DNA from: an uncultured Bacillota bacterium
Lineage (GTDB): Bacteria; Bacillota; Clostridia; Oscillospirales; Oscillospiraceae
DNA length: 38,120 nt
Direction of reading: 5' to 3'
NCBI GenBank assembly: GCA_947649625.1
Contig: CANSSJ010000016.1
Location: forward strand, 1-38,120
Position numbers and translations under genes: made by a program. Shown here piece by piece: positions 16,150-24,065 of the stretch; position 1 is the stretch's first letter; each line of letters opens with the position of its first letter. The notes below the pieces were generated by a model, which worked only from the letters and a program-made list of their open reading frames with translations, did not search any database and was not told the DNA's origin.

Positions 16150-16196
16150 GTAAAATGTAAGAAATCCGTAAGAGAAACCCCGCTTGATTTGTAAGA
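16150..16196 (+). promoter_or_regulatory. GTAAGA direct repeats upstream of the two-component operon
   Basis: GTAAGA occurs at 16157, 16168 and 16191, with a related GTAAAA at 16150. The first two are 11 bp apart and the third lies 23 bp further, so they fall on about the same face of the helix. OmpR/PhoB-type regulators bind direct repeats with this spacing, so autoregulation by the adjacent response regulator is plausible. Confidence 0.45.
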
Positions 16197-16211
16197 AGTT
16201 TCTGATACACT
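16184..16211 (+). promoter_or_regulatory. Promoter of the two-component operon
   Basis: TTGATT (16184-16189) and TACACT (16206-16211) are separated by 16 bp, 31 bp before the response regulator ATG. One GTAAGA repeat lies in the spacer. Confidence 0.6.
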
Positions 16212-16242
16212 GACCCCAGCGAACGAGGAAGGAGCGACCCCA

Positions 16243-16944
16243 ATGAGCGAGCGAGAGACCATCCTGGTGGTGGACGACGACAAGGAGATCGTGGGAGCCA
16301 TCGCGGCGGCCCTGGAGAAGGAGGGATTCACCGTTCTCCGGGCCTACGACGGCATGGAGGCGCTGGACCGTGCCCTGGACCCCAACCTGCGGCTGATCCT
16401 GATGGACGTGATGATGCCCAAACTGGACGGGCTGTCGGCGGTCCTGCGCGTCCGGGAGCGGCGCAACCTGCCCATCATCGTCCTGTCCGCCAAGAGCGAG
16501 GAGAGCGACAAGGTGCTGGGCCTGAGCATGGGCGCGGACGACTACGTCACCAAGCCGTTCAGTATGCAGGAGCTGACCGCCCGGGTGCGCAGCCAGCTCC
16601 GGCGGTATACCCGGCTGGGGGACGTGAACGCCACCCCTGCGGGGGTGATCCTCAACGGCCGCCTGGCCTACGACCCCGCCGCCCGGGAGCTGTCCGCCGA
16701 CGGGGAGATCGTCAAGCTCACCAACATCGAGACGGGCATCATCGACCTGCTCATGCGCAACCTGGGCCGGGTGTTCCCCGCCGAGGAAATTTACCGCCGG
16801 GTGTGGGGGGAGGAGGCCTTCTCCTCCGAGGGCACGGTGATGGTGCATATCCGGCGCATCCGGGAAAAAATCGAGCTCAACCCTCGTGAGCCAGACTATT
16901 TAAAGGTGGTGTGGGGCATTGGATACAAAATGGAAAAAAAGTAA
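16243..16944 (+). CDS. Response regulator, OmpR/PhoB family
   Basis: A 233-residue response regulator. The receiver domain (about 1-120) has the acidic cluster VVDDD at 9-13, phospho-acceptor Asp55 in LILMDVMMPKLDG, the switch Ser82 (VLSAK), and Lys104 in VTKPF. The C-terminal winged helix (about 135-230) contains LTNIETGIIDLLM, VWGEEAF and VHIRRIREKIE, typical of OmpR/PhoB DNA binding. Start ATG 16243 follows GAAGGAG. It overlaps the kinase gene by 26 bp. The regulon cannot be read directly; the GTAAGA repeats in its own leader and the adjacent deacetylase gene are candidate targets. Confidence 0.93.
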   Translation: MSERETILVVDDDKEIVGAIAAALEKEGFTVLRAYDGMEALDRALDPNLRLILMDVMMPKLDGLSAVLRVRERRNLPIIVLSAKSEESDKVLGLSMGADDYVTKPFSMQELTARVRSQLRRYTRLGDVNATPAGVILNGRLAYDPAARELSADGEIVKLTNIETGIIDLLMRNLGRVFPAEEIYRRVWGEEAFSSEGTVMVHIRRIREKIELNPREPDYLKVVWGIGYKMEKK

Positions 16945-19240
16945 GGCGGTTCTGGGCTTTGTGGCCTTCCTGCTTGGCATTTCTCTGCTTCTGGAGGGGG
17001 CGCTGTTCTTCGGCACCAAGTTGACCTCCTCCGGGAGCCGCCGGTGGATCTCCGACAGCTTCGCCTCCGACTGGCGGGATACCACGGAGTTTCGTGGCTT
17101 TGTCTCCCACCGACTGGAGCGGCTTATTATGATGGGGGCCGGGGGCGGAGGGCAGGTCTACAGGTACAACAGCTCCTCCGGCGGCCTGGCGCAGATGCAG
17201 ACCCGGGCCGACGCTATCCACAGCGCGCTGAAAGAGGACAAAAACCTCCTCTACCGGGTGGAGAAGGAGGGGAAAGTCCTTTACAGCAACTCGGACATTC
17301 TCTCCCCAGGCATGACCTTATCCCGCCTCCCAGAGGGCTACCATTTCCTCCTGCAATTTGATGGGGAAAAGGTCAGGGTCTGGCAGGACGCAAAGGAGCT
17401 GGACATCTACGGCGACGGCTACTACCGCTTTGAGCGCATCGACGAGCCCTGTCAGTGGTACGTCCCCGGCTACAAGAATTTCACCGTGGACGAGGCGGGC
17501 AGCAAGGTAAAGGTCACCATGGCGGTGATCGACAACCCGCAGATTTTCATCAAGGGCAGCTACGGCAGCTCCGGGACCAACGAGTACAACGAGCTGTACT
17601 ATCTGAAACAGAACCTGAGCACCTACCGGGAGAGCATTCTGGGCCACGCCGTCCGCATGGGCGCGGGGCTGGCCCTGGTGGCCGTTTATTTCCTCCTGCG
17701 CAGGGACAAGAAGCGGGCGGACATGGCCCTGGTCTGGGGCACAGGAAAAATCTGGTTTGAGGTGAAAATCCTCGCCGCTCTGCTGCTGGTGTTCTTCTGT
17801 ATGCCCCGGATGGAGTATCTGGGGGACGTTTGGCAGGAGCTGACCTTTGCCTACGGCGATACGCCCCAGGCCTCCAGCGCGGCCGTCCCCGGAGATATCT
17901 CTATTGACTGGGAGATGCTGGACCAGCTGTCTGGCGAGGAGCGGGACATCATCCTCCAGGAGTACGGCTACGCCCAGATCGCCTCCGTGGAGCAGTCCAG
18001 CGACTTTGCCACGGCGGTGACCGTTCTCACCGAGAACGGCGGCTGGCTGCTACGGGAGTACCTGTCCGAGCTGGCGGACCACCCCCTGAACCTGCTGGTG
18101 GTCTTCTGGGGGCTGTACCTACTGATTCTCAATGACTGGCGGTATAACAAGCGCCCCTGGAGACAGGGTGTAATCGCCATGCTGGCCGCCTGGGGGCTGG
18201 ACCTCCCCATCCAGAAGCGGCTGAGCCGGGTGTGCGGCCTCACCGCTCTGGCGGTCCTCCTTCTGGGGGCGGTCAACCTGAACATGCTGGTCTATGAGAG
18301 CAGCTACAACGGCGGCGTGCCCCTGGAGGCCGTCTGGGCCGTCGTCACCCCCGCCGCCCTGCTGCTCCTGGTAACCGTGGCCTTTCTCTGGCGGCTGCGC
18401 CGGCTGTGGACCGACTTCGGCGCGGTATCGGACCAGGCCGCGGCCATTCGGGCGGGCAGGCTGGAAAGGGAACTGACCTTACAGAAGGGCAGCGACCTGT
18501 CCGCCCTGGCCGACGACCTGAACCACATCGGCCAGGGCCTCCACCAGGCGGTGGAGGAGCGCACCCGCAGCGAGCGGATGAAGGTGGAGCTGGTGACCAA
18601 CGTCTCCCACGACCTGAAAACCCCCCTGACTTCCATCATCAGCTACACCGAGCTGCTGGCTCAGGAGCCGTTAGACCCCCCCGCCAGCGAGTATGTCCAG
18701 ATCATGGGGGAGAAGGCCCAGCGGCTGAAGGCCATGGTGCAGGACGTATTTGAGGTGAGCAAGGCGGCCTCGAGACAACTCCCGGTAAATCTGGAGCGCC
18801 TTGATTACGCCCGGTTATTACGCCAGACCCTGGCCGACATGGCTCAGGCCATCGAGGACAGCGGCCTCATCTTGCGGACCTCCATTCCGGAAACAGAGGT
18901 GCCCATCACCGCCGACAGCGACCGGCTGTACCGGGTGTTCCAGAACCTCATCGGCAACGCCTTGAAATACTCCCTGCCCGGCTCCCGGGTCTATCTGTCC
19001 CTGACAGTGGAGGGCGGGACCGCCTCCGCCAGCGTGCGGAATACCTCCGCCGCCGAGCTGAAACCGGGGACCGAGTACACCGCCCGCTTTGTCCGGGGGG
19101 ACGAGAGCCGCACCGACGGCGGCTCCGGCCTGGGCCTGTCCATCGCCGACTCCTTCACCAAAGCCTGCGGCGGGACGCTGGCCGTCACCACCCAGGCCGA
19201 CCTCTTCACCGCCACAGTGACCTTCCCGGTGGCCGGGTAA
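16919..19240 (+). CDS. Sensor histidine kinase, multi-pass membrane
   Basis: A 773-residue sensor kinase. A first membrane segment (about residues 11-32) is followed by an extracytoplasmic region of about 210 residues, then hydrophobic segments near 244-262, 282-298, 391-406, 440-460 and 472-493. A HAMP-like linker (about 495-550) leads to the dimerisation domain with phospho-acceptor His564 in VTNVSHDLKTPLTSI. The ATPase domain has the N box FQNLIGNALKYS and the G box DGGSGLGLSIAD. The repeated membrane segments make the sensor part unusually large. The start is a TTG at 16919 after AGGTGG, inside the regulator's 3' end, consistent with coupled translation; I found no better in-frame start. 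The signal is unknown. Confidence 0.9.
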   Translation: MDTKWKKSKAVLGFVAFLLGISLLLEGALFFGTKLTSSGSRRWISDSFASDWRDTTEFRGFVSHRLERLIMMGAGGGGQVYRYNSSSGGLAQMQTRADAIHSALKEDKNLLYRVEKEGKVLYSNSDILSPGMTLSRLPEGYHFLLQFDGEKVRVWQDAKELDIYGDGYYRFERIDEPCQWYVPGYKNFTVDEAGSKVKVTMAVIDNPQIFIKGSYGSSGTNEYNELYYLKQNLSTYRESILGHAVRMGAGLALVAVYFLLRRDKKRADMALVWGTGKIWFEVKILAALLLVFFCMPRMEYLGDVWQELTFAYGDTPQASSAAVPGDISIDWEMLDQLSGEERDIILQEYGYAQIASVEQSSDFATAVTVLTENGGWLLREYLSELADHPLNLLVVFWGLYLLILNDWRYNKRPWRQGVIAMLAAWGLDLPIQKRLSRVCGLTALAVLLLGAVNLNMLVYESSYNGGVPLEAVWAVVTPAALLLLVTVAFLWRLRRLWTDFGAVSDQAAAIRAGRLERELTLQKGSDLSALADDLNHIGQGLHQAVEERTRSERMKVELVTNVSHDLKTPLTSIISYTELLAQEPLDPPASEYVQIMGEKAQRLKAMVQDVFEVSKAASRQLPVNLERLDYARLLRQTLADMAQAIEDSGLILRTSIPETEVPITADSDRLYRVFQNLIGNALKYSLPGSRVYLSLTVEGGTASASVRNTSAAELKPGTEYTARFVRGDESRTDGGSGLGLSIADSFTKACGGTLAVTTQADLFTATVTFPVAG

Positions 19241-19242
19241 CA

Positions 19243-19271
19243 TTGCCTTTCCCCCCGTCCTGTGGTATATT
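19243..19271 (+). promoter_or_regulatory. Candidate promoter of the PIG-L gene
   Basis: TTGCCT (19243-19248) and TATATT (19266-19271) with a 17-bp spacer begin two bases after the kinase stop. The deacetylase can therefore be transcribed separately from, or in addition to, read-through from the two-component operon. Confidence 0.6.
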
Positions 19272-19292
19272 GGAGCAAAAGGGGGAAAGGGC

Positions 19293-20768
19293 ATGAGAAA
19301 ATTCCGTGCTTTTGGGCTGTTTCTGCTCCTCTGCGCCGCGCTCACCGTCTCCGCCGGCGCAGAGGAGGCGGTATACACCGGCGCCGCCTTCGGGGCGGAG
19401 GGTTTTTCCAACTCCAAACAGCTGTGGGACGGCAGCCAGACGACCTGGTCCGCCACGAAAGACGGGGGCAGGATAACAGTCTCCCGGGAGGACGGGGTCG
19501 CTGGGCTGTATCTTCTCTTCGACCGCCCGCCCCAGCCCTGGACGCTGAACGGGACCGTCGCCTGCGGGGAGGATGGCTTCCTCCACCAGTACGTGGACGT
19601 GTCCGCCCTGCTGGGGGGCGCGCCGGCCGGGCTGACGTTGGACTTCCCGGCGGGGACCGCCCTCTCGGAAATTTATGCCTTCTCCCCCGGAGACCTGCCC
19701 GGCTGGGTCCAGCGGTGGGAGCCCCCTCTGGAGGAGGCAGACCTGATGCTGGTCTCCACCCACTCTGACGACGAACAGCTCTTCTTCGCCGGCCTCCTGC
19801 CCTACTACGCCGTGGAGCGGGAGCTGGCCGTCCAGGTGGTCTATTTCGTCCAGCACTTTGAGGTCAACGGCCAGCAGGACCACCGCCGCCCCCACGAACA
19901 GCTGGACGGCCTGTGGACGGTGGGTATCCGGAACTACCCCATCATCTCCGACTTTCCCGACCTGTACGCCGAGTCCAAAAACCGGGCGGAGGCCCTGTCC
20001 CGGGCGAAGGCGGTCTTCCGCCGGGCGGGGGCGGAGGACGAGGACTTTGTGGGCTATCTGGTATCCTGCATCCGCCGGTGCCGGCCCCTGGTGGTAGCCG
20101 GCCACGATCTGGACGGGGAGTACGGCCACGGCGCCCATGTGCTGTGCGCCGACGCCCTCACCCGGGCGGTGGAGGCCGCCGCCGGCCCCGGCCAATACCC
20201 CGGAGAGCCTTGGGCGGTGGAGAAATTGTACCTCCACCTGTATGAGGAGAACCCCGTAGTTCTGGACCTGGACACCCCTTCGGACAGGCTGGGGGGCAAG
20301 TCCCCCTTCCAGGTGACCCAGGAGGGCTTCGCCTGCCATAAAAGCCAGCACTGGACCTGGTTCTACAAGTGGATCTATGGTACAAAGGCTAATCCCATCA
20401 CAAAGGCCGCCGACATCAGAACCTACTCCCCCTGCCGGTACGGGCTGTACTACACCGCGGCGGGCCCCGACGAGGCGGGCGGCGACCTCTTTGAGCACGT
20501 GGAGACCTACGCCGCCCGCCGGGCCCGGCTGGAGGCGGAGGAGCGGGCGGCCCGGGAGGCCGCCGAGGCGGAAGCGCGCCGTCAGGCGGAGGCCGAGGTG
20601 CGGGCCAAAGCGGAGGAAGAGGCCAGGGCAGAAGAAGAGGCCGCGCTGGCAGAGGCCCTCCGGCGGGAGCAGACCCGGCAGCGTACCCTGTTCCGAATGG
20701 CGGCAGTGAGTGCCGGCGCCCTGGTCCTCTGCGTCGCGCTGCTCCTTGTTGTAAAACGCCGCAAATAA
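19293..20768 (+). CDS. Membrane-anchored extracellular PIG-L/LmbE-type deacetylase
   Basis: A 491-residue protein with four parts. A signal peptide (about 1-23) comes first. A beta-type domain follows (about 30-140) with NSKQLWDGSQTTWSA, resembling discoidin-like carbohydrate-binding folds. The PIG-L/LmbE domain (about 145-400) has the metal-site motif HSDDE (His157, Asp159, Asp160, Glu161; usually HPDDE) and HGAH (His279, His282). The C-terminus is an Ala/Glu/Arg-rich coiled coil (about 410-470), a membrane helix and KRRK. This topology puts a Zn-dependent N-acetylglucosaminyl-type deacetylase outside the cell on a helical stalk. Cell-wall or glycan deacetylation is inferred; the substrate is unknown. 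It lies 52 bp after the histidine kinase, which may control it. Start ATG 19293 follows a GGGGGAAAGGG purine run. Confidence 0.8.
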   Translation: MRKFRAFGLFLLLCAALTVSAGAEEAVYTGAAFGAEGFSNSKQLWDGSQTTWSATKDGGRITVSREDGVAGLYLLFDRPPQPWTLNGTVACGEDGFLHQYVDVSALLGGAPAGLTLDFPAGTALSEIYAFSPGDLPGWVQRWEPPLEEADLMLVSTHSDDEQLFFAGLLPYYAVERELAVQVVYFVQHFEVNGQQDHRRPHEQLDGLWTVGIRNYPIISDFPDLYAESKNRAEALSRAKAVFRRAGAEDEDFVGYLVSCIRRCRPLVVAGHDLDGEYGHGAHVLCADALTRAVEAAAGPGQYPGEPWAVEKLYLHLYEENPVVLDLDTPSDRLGGKSPFQVTQEGFACHKSQHWTWFYKWIYGTKANPITKAADIRTYSPCRYGLYYTAAGPDEAGGDLFEHVETYAARRARLEAEERAAREAAEAEARRQAEAEVRAKAEEEARAEEEAALAEALRREQTRQRTLFRMAAVSAGALVLCVALLLVVKRRK

Positions 20769-20772
20769 AGGA

Positions 20773-20808
20773 AAGCGCCCCGATCCCCTGTGGGACCGGG
20801 GCGCTTTT
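20773..20808. terminator. Bidirectional terminator between PIG-L and ACT genes
   Basis: The 10-bp stem AAGCGCCCCG / CGGGGCGCTT has a second stem TCCC / GGGA inside. TTTT follows on the plus strand and TTT on the minus strand. It separates two convergent genes. Confidence 0.8.
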
Positions 20809-20824
20809 GGCGCTGACATCCGGC

Positions 20825-21259
20825 TTACAGCTGCTCCATTTCCTCCTGCTCCACCACCTGGATGCCCCGTTTGGCCAGGGCGGCAGCGGCGGCGGCGTTG
20901 TCCGCCACCCGGAAGATCATATAGGCGTGGCCGGTGTCCTTCCCGCCCAGGAAGGCGTACATATACTCCACGTTCACCTGGGCATCGGTGAGGGCCTGGA
21001 GGACCTTGTTCAGCCCGCCGGGCACGTCGGGGATAGCCACCCCCAGCACGGGGGTGACATTGTGGACATAGCCCGCGTCCTTCAGCACAGTTGTGGTCTT
21101 GTACACGTCGTCCACGATGATCCGGGCGATGCCGAAGTCGCTGGTCTCGGCCAGAGAAAAGGCCCGCATGTCGATCTGATTCTGGGCCAGCACTCCGGTC
21201 ATGGCGTAGAGCGCGCCGGGCCTGTTCTCCAAAAAAACGGAAATCTGCTTGATGCTCAT
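20825..21259 (-). CDS. Tandem ACT-domain protein, PaaK-associated
   Basis: A 144-residue protein of two ACT domains. The first (about 1-70) has ISVFLENRPGALYAMTGVLA and the second (about 72-144) has VAIPDVPGGLNKVLQAL; both carry the Pro-Gly turn that binds amino-acid ligands. Proteins of this type are regularly encoded next to phenylacetate-CoA ligase and IorAB in Firmicutes and archaea, and probably sense an aromatic amino acid or modulate the ligase. It is the last gene of the cluster, with the paaK gene 71 bp upstream and a strong hairpin between them. Start ATG 21259 follows GGAGG. Confidence 0.88.
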   Translation of the reverse strand: MSIKQISVFLENRPGALYAMTGVLAQNQIDMRAFSLAETSDFGIARIIVDDVYKTTTVLKDAGYVHNVTPVLGVAIPDVPGGLNKVLQALTDAQVNVEYMYAFLGGKDTGHAYMIFRVADNAAAAAALAKRGIQVVEQEEMEQL

Positions 21260-21285
21260 AGTTTTTCCTCCAAATATAATGACAT

Positions 21286-21324
21286 ATTATTCTTTTCTCC
21301 CCCTTCGAGGGAGAAAAGAATAAT
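21286..21324 (-). other. Long intercistronic palindrome between paaK and ACT gene
   Basis: A perfect 16-bp inverted repeat (arms 21286-21301 and 21309-21324, loop of seven) begins seven bases after the paaK stop. On the minus strand it is followed by ATATGTCATTATATT rather than a T-tract, so it is better read as an RNA-stability or attenuation element than as a plain terminator. Confidence 0.7.
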
Positions 21325-21330
21325 TAAAAA

Positions 21331-22641
21331 TTAGATTTTCCGCTTGTCGATCACCCGGACAGCCTTGCCCTCGCTGCGGACGATGGTCTTGGGGGCAACG
21401 AGAGTGACCTTGGCGGCCAGACCCAGCATGGACCGCAGGCCGTCCACCAGCTCCTTCTGCCGCTTGGCGATCTCGCCCATGTTGTCGGTGAACATCTCGG
21501 GGGTCATCTCCACCTGGACGTCCAGCGTGTCGGTGGATTTCACCCGGTCCACGATGATCTGGTAGTTGGCGGGGTAGCCGTGGTTGAGCAGGACGGTCTC
21601 GATCTGGGACGGGAACACGTTGACGCCCCGGATGATGAGCATGTCGTCGGAGCGGCCCATTGGCTTGCACATCTTCACGTGGGTGCGGCCGCAGGAGCAC
21701 TTCTCCCGGGTGAGCATACAGATATCCCGGGTGCGGTAGCGCAGCAGGGGGAAGGCCTCCTTGGTGATGGAGGTGAACACCAGCTCCCCCTTGCTCCCCT
21801 CGGGGAGGACCTCGCCGGTGTCGGGGTCGATGATCTCAGCGATGAAGTGGTCCTCGTTGATGTGCATCCCCGTCTGGGCGGAGCACTCGAAGGACACACC
21901 CGGGCCGGACAGCTCGGTCAAACCGTAAATATCATAGGCTTTAATACCCAGCGTATTCTGAATGTCCTGGCGCATCTCCTCGCTCCAGGCCTCGGCGCCG
22001 AAGATGCCCGCCTTCAGGGGGATCTGGTCGGGGGTGAGGCCCATCTCCTTCATGGTCTCGCCGATGTAGGCGGCGTAGGAGGGGGTGCAGCACAGGATGG
22101 TGGCGGACAGGTCTTTGATGAACATGATCTGCCGCTCGGTGTTGCCCGAGGAGGTGGGGATGGTGAGGCAGCCCACCTTGTGGGAGCCGCCGTTCAGGCC
22201 GGGGCCGCCGGTGAACAGGCCGTAGCCGTAGGACACCTGGCACACGTCCTCGTCGGTGCCGCCGGCGGCCATGATGGCCCGGGCGCAGCAGTCCTCCCAC
22301 AGGTCGATGTCGTGCTGGGTGTAGAAGGCCACCACCCGCTTGCCGGTGGTGCCCGAGGTGGACTGGATGCGCACGCACTCCTTCAGGGGCTTGGCTACCA
22401 GCCCGTAGGGGTAGGCCTCCCGCAGGTCGGCCTTGGTGATGAAGGGCAGCTTGTGCAGGTCGTCGCTGGAGCGGATGTCGTCAGGGGTGAGGCCCTTCTC
22501 CTCCATCTTCTTGCGGTAGTAGGGCACATTGTCCCAGACGTGGCGCACCTGCTTCACCAGGCGCTCGTCCTGCCACGCCTTGATCTGTTCCCGGGACGCG
22601 GTCTCGATTTCGGGCTGATAATATCTTTCCACTGGAATCAT
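21331..22641 (-). CDS. paaK: Phenylacetate-CoA ligase
   Basis: A 436-residue adenylate-forming enzyme. The ATP-binding P-loop motif STSGTTGKRVV lies near residue 95, then YDIYGLTELSGPG near 240, and RYRTRDIC and GRSDDMLIIRGVNVFPSQIE, all diagnostic of PaaK. It activates phenylacetate or related aryl acids to CoA thioesters with ATP. In this setting, with IorAB upstream, it may also serve indoleacetate or hydroxyphenylacetate, or run towards acid plus ATP-equivalent; the direction cannot be read. The annotated ATG (22641) directly abuts AGAGGA, too close to be an ideal start. A GTG three codons later (V4) would have 9-10 bases of spacing, so the true start may be there. Confidence 0.93.
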   Translation of the reverse strand: MIPVERYYQPEIETASREQIKAWQDERLVKQVRHVWDNVPYYRKKMEEKGLTPDDIRSSDDLHKLPFITKADLREAYPYGLVAKPLKECVRIQSTSGTTGKRVVAFYTQHDIDLWEDCCARAIMAAGGTDEDVCQVSYGYGLFTGGPGLNGGSHKVGCLTIPTSSGNTERQIMFIKDLSATILCCTPSYAAYIGETMKEMGLTPDQIPLKAGIFGAEAWSEEMRQDIQNTLGIKAYDIYGLTELSGPGVSFECSAQTGMHINEDHFIAEIIDPDTGEVLPEGSKGELVFTSITKEAFPLLRYRTRDICMLTREKCSCGRTHVKMCKPMGRSDDMLIIRGVNVFPSQIETVLLNHGYPANYQIIVDRVKSTDTLDVQVEMTPEMFTDNMGEIAKRQKELVDGLRSMLGLAAKVTLVAPKTIVRSEGKAVRVIDKRKI

Positions 22642-22661
22642 TCCTCTCGGATTATGTGTAT

Positions 22662-22714
22662 GTTCTTTTTCTTGTAAGAAAAAGAACCAAAAAGAACTTT
22701 ACGAAAAATTTCGT
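22662..22714. repeat. Palindromic A/T-rich elements between crcB and paaK
   Basis: A perfect 12-bp inverted repeat (GTTCTTTTTCTT-GT-AAGAAAAAGAAC, 22662-22687) is followed by a direct repeat of AAAGAAC and a second small palindrome (ACGAAA-AA-TTTCGT, 22701-22714). They fill the whole intergenic space. They could end the crcB transcript partially or be copies of a genome-wide palindromic repeat. Confidence 0.6.
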
Positions 22715-22722
22715 TTTTCTCC

Positions 22723-23076
22723 TTATTCGGCCAGCCGCCGCCCCAGGGCCACCCCGGCCAGGCACAGCCCCAGGCTGAGGGCCATATAGCTCCCGCCCAG
22801 GAGCCACTTTTTCTCCTCCAGGAGGGTCAGGCTCTCCAGAGAGAAGGTGGAAAAGGTGGTGAAGCCGCCGCACACCCCTGTCTTCCAGAACAGGGTCCAA
22901 TTGGGGGACAGCCGCCCCTGGCCCGCCATGCCCACAATAAAGCCGATGAGCAGCGCGCCCAGAAAATTAGTGCACAGGGTGAGCAGGGGGAACTCCCCCC
23001 GCCAGGGCAGCAGGCTGATCCCACACCGGCCCGCCGCCCCCAGCGCCCCGCCGGCGGCCGCCAGAAGTACGTTCAT
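22723..23076 (-). CDS. crcB: Fluoride channel CrcB/Fluc
   Basis: A 117-residue protein with four hydrophobic segments. It has the family signature GGFTTFSTFS (residues 70-79), with the phenylalanine-box residues that line the fluoride path, and TNFLGALLIGF (36-46) with the conserved Asn37. Fluc channels export fluoride passively as antiparallel dimers; a single gene suggests dual topology. Its ATG overlaps the stop of the upstream 123-residue gene by 4 bp (ATGA), so the two are co-translated. No fluoride riboswitch was seen upstream. Confidence 0.93.
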   Translation of the reverse strand: MNVLLAAAGGALGAAGRCGISLLPWRGEFPLLTLCTNFLGALLIGFIVGMAGQGRLSPNWTLFWKTGVCGGFTTFSTFSLESLTLLEEKKWLLGGSYMALSLGLCLAGVALGRRLAE

Positions 23077-23444
23077 TTCGCCAGCAGACGGCCCCGGTTC
23101 ATGGTAACCTTGTTCTTGCCGCCGAAGTCCATGTCAAAGATGACGGTCACCGTGACCGGAGGGGCGGGCAGCAGGTCAAAGACCCGCTCGGACTCCCAGT
23201 CCGCCAGCTCCGCGAAGTTTTCCTTGGCAAAGCCGTCGTAGGCAGACCCGTCCGCCGTCATATCCATGTTGATTCGGGCCTCGTAGCCCTTGTCCCCCTG
23301 GGTGATGGAGATGGCGTATTTGGCGGAATTGATAAACTCGCTGGGCAGATTCTCCTTGAAGAACTGCTTCAATGCCTGGGCGTTGGCGTCGTTGACCTCC
23401 TCCACTTTCTTGCCGCCGCCAAAGAGGTTTGATAAGAATCCCAT
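23073..23444 (-). CDS. Small protein of unknown function, coupled to crcB
   Basis: A 123-residue protein I do not recognise. It begins MGFLSNLFGGGKKVEEV, a short amphipathic start like that of small membrane-associated proteins, followed by a soluble alpha/beta region with aromatic and charged residues (YAISITQGDKGYEARINMD) and VTVIFDMDFGGKNKV near the end. There is no cysteine, signal peptide or membrane helix. Start ATG 23444 is about ten bases after AAAGGAA. The stop overlaps the crcB start (ATGA), which ties its expression to fluoride export, though the link may be only positional. Confidence 0.7.
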   Translation of the reverse strand: MGFLSNLFGGGKKVEEVNDANAQALKQFFKENLPSEFINSAKYAISITQGDKGYEARINMDMTADGSAYDGFAKENFAELADWESERVFDLLPAPPVTVTVIFDMDFGGKNKVTMNRGRLLAK

Positions 23445-23489
23445 GTTTCATCGTTCCTTTCCATGTTTTAAATAGTTTAAAGGGTGGTT

Positions 23490-24062
23490 TTATGCCCTCT
23501 TTCCCAACTCAAAGGCCTTTTTATTCAGCTCCAAAAACTTCGGGGGCACCATGGCCTCCAGGGATTCCTGCCAGGCCTCGTCGGGCAGGTCGAAGTAGTG
23601 GGACAGCCGGCCCATAAGGACGATGTTCACCGCCTTGGCGGACCCGGCCTCCTCGGCCAGCTTGAGGCAGTCCAAAGCGTCCACCTTTGCCCCGGCGGCC
23701 CGCATCTTCTCCACCAGATTGTTCGGGTAGGAGGCCGCGCCGGTGATGACGGGCATGGGGTCGATCTGCTGGGTGGAGGTGACGATCTGGCCGTCGGGCT
23801 TGAGGTAGCTCAGCCACCGGGCGGCCTCCAGCAGCTCGAAGGAGACGATGTAGTCCGCCTCCCCCTTGTCGATGACGGGGGAGTTCACCTTGCTGCCGTA
23901 GCGGACGTAGGTCACCACCGACCCGCCCCGCTGGGACATGCCGTGGACCTCGGATACCTTCACGTCGTGGCCCTGTTCCATGAGAAGGTGGCCCAGCAGC
24001 TTGGAGGCCAGGAGGGAGCCCTGTCCCCCCACGCCGACGATCATGATATTTTTGGTTTCCAT
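23490..24062 (-). CDS. iorB: Indolepyruvate:ferredoxin oxidoreductase, beta subunit
   Basis: A 190-residue gamma-type 2-oxoacid oxidoreductase subunit. It opens with IMIVGVGGQGSLLASKLLG and SEVHGMSQRGGSVVTYVRYG, the hallmarks of IorB. With IorA it decarboxylates indolepyruvate, phenylpyruvate or hydroxyphenylpyruvate to the aryl-acetyl-CoA, passing electrons to ferredoxin. The ATG lies three bases after the iorA stop. It sits in a cluster with PaaK and a tandem ACT protein, the usual partners for aromatic amino acid fermentation. Confidence 0.95.
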   Translation of the reverse strand: METKNIMIVGVGGQGSLLASKLLGHLLMEQGHDVKVSEVHGMSQRGGSVVTYVRYGSKVNSPVIDKGEADYIVSFELLEAARWLSYLKPDGQIVTSTQQIDPMPVITGAASYPNNLVEKMRAAGAKVDALDCLKLAEEAGSAKAVNIVLMGRLSHYFDLPDEAWQESLEAMVPPKFLELNKKAFELGKRA

Positions 24063-24065
24063 CTC

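Noticed and set aside
23445-23489. Fluoride riboswitch for crcB
   Set aside because: crcB starts inside an overlapped operon and the short leader upstream of the first coupled gene has no riboswitch-like pseudoknot sequence.
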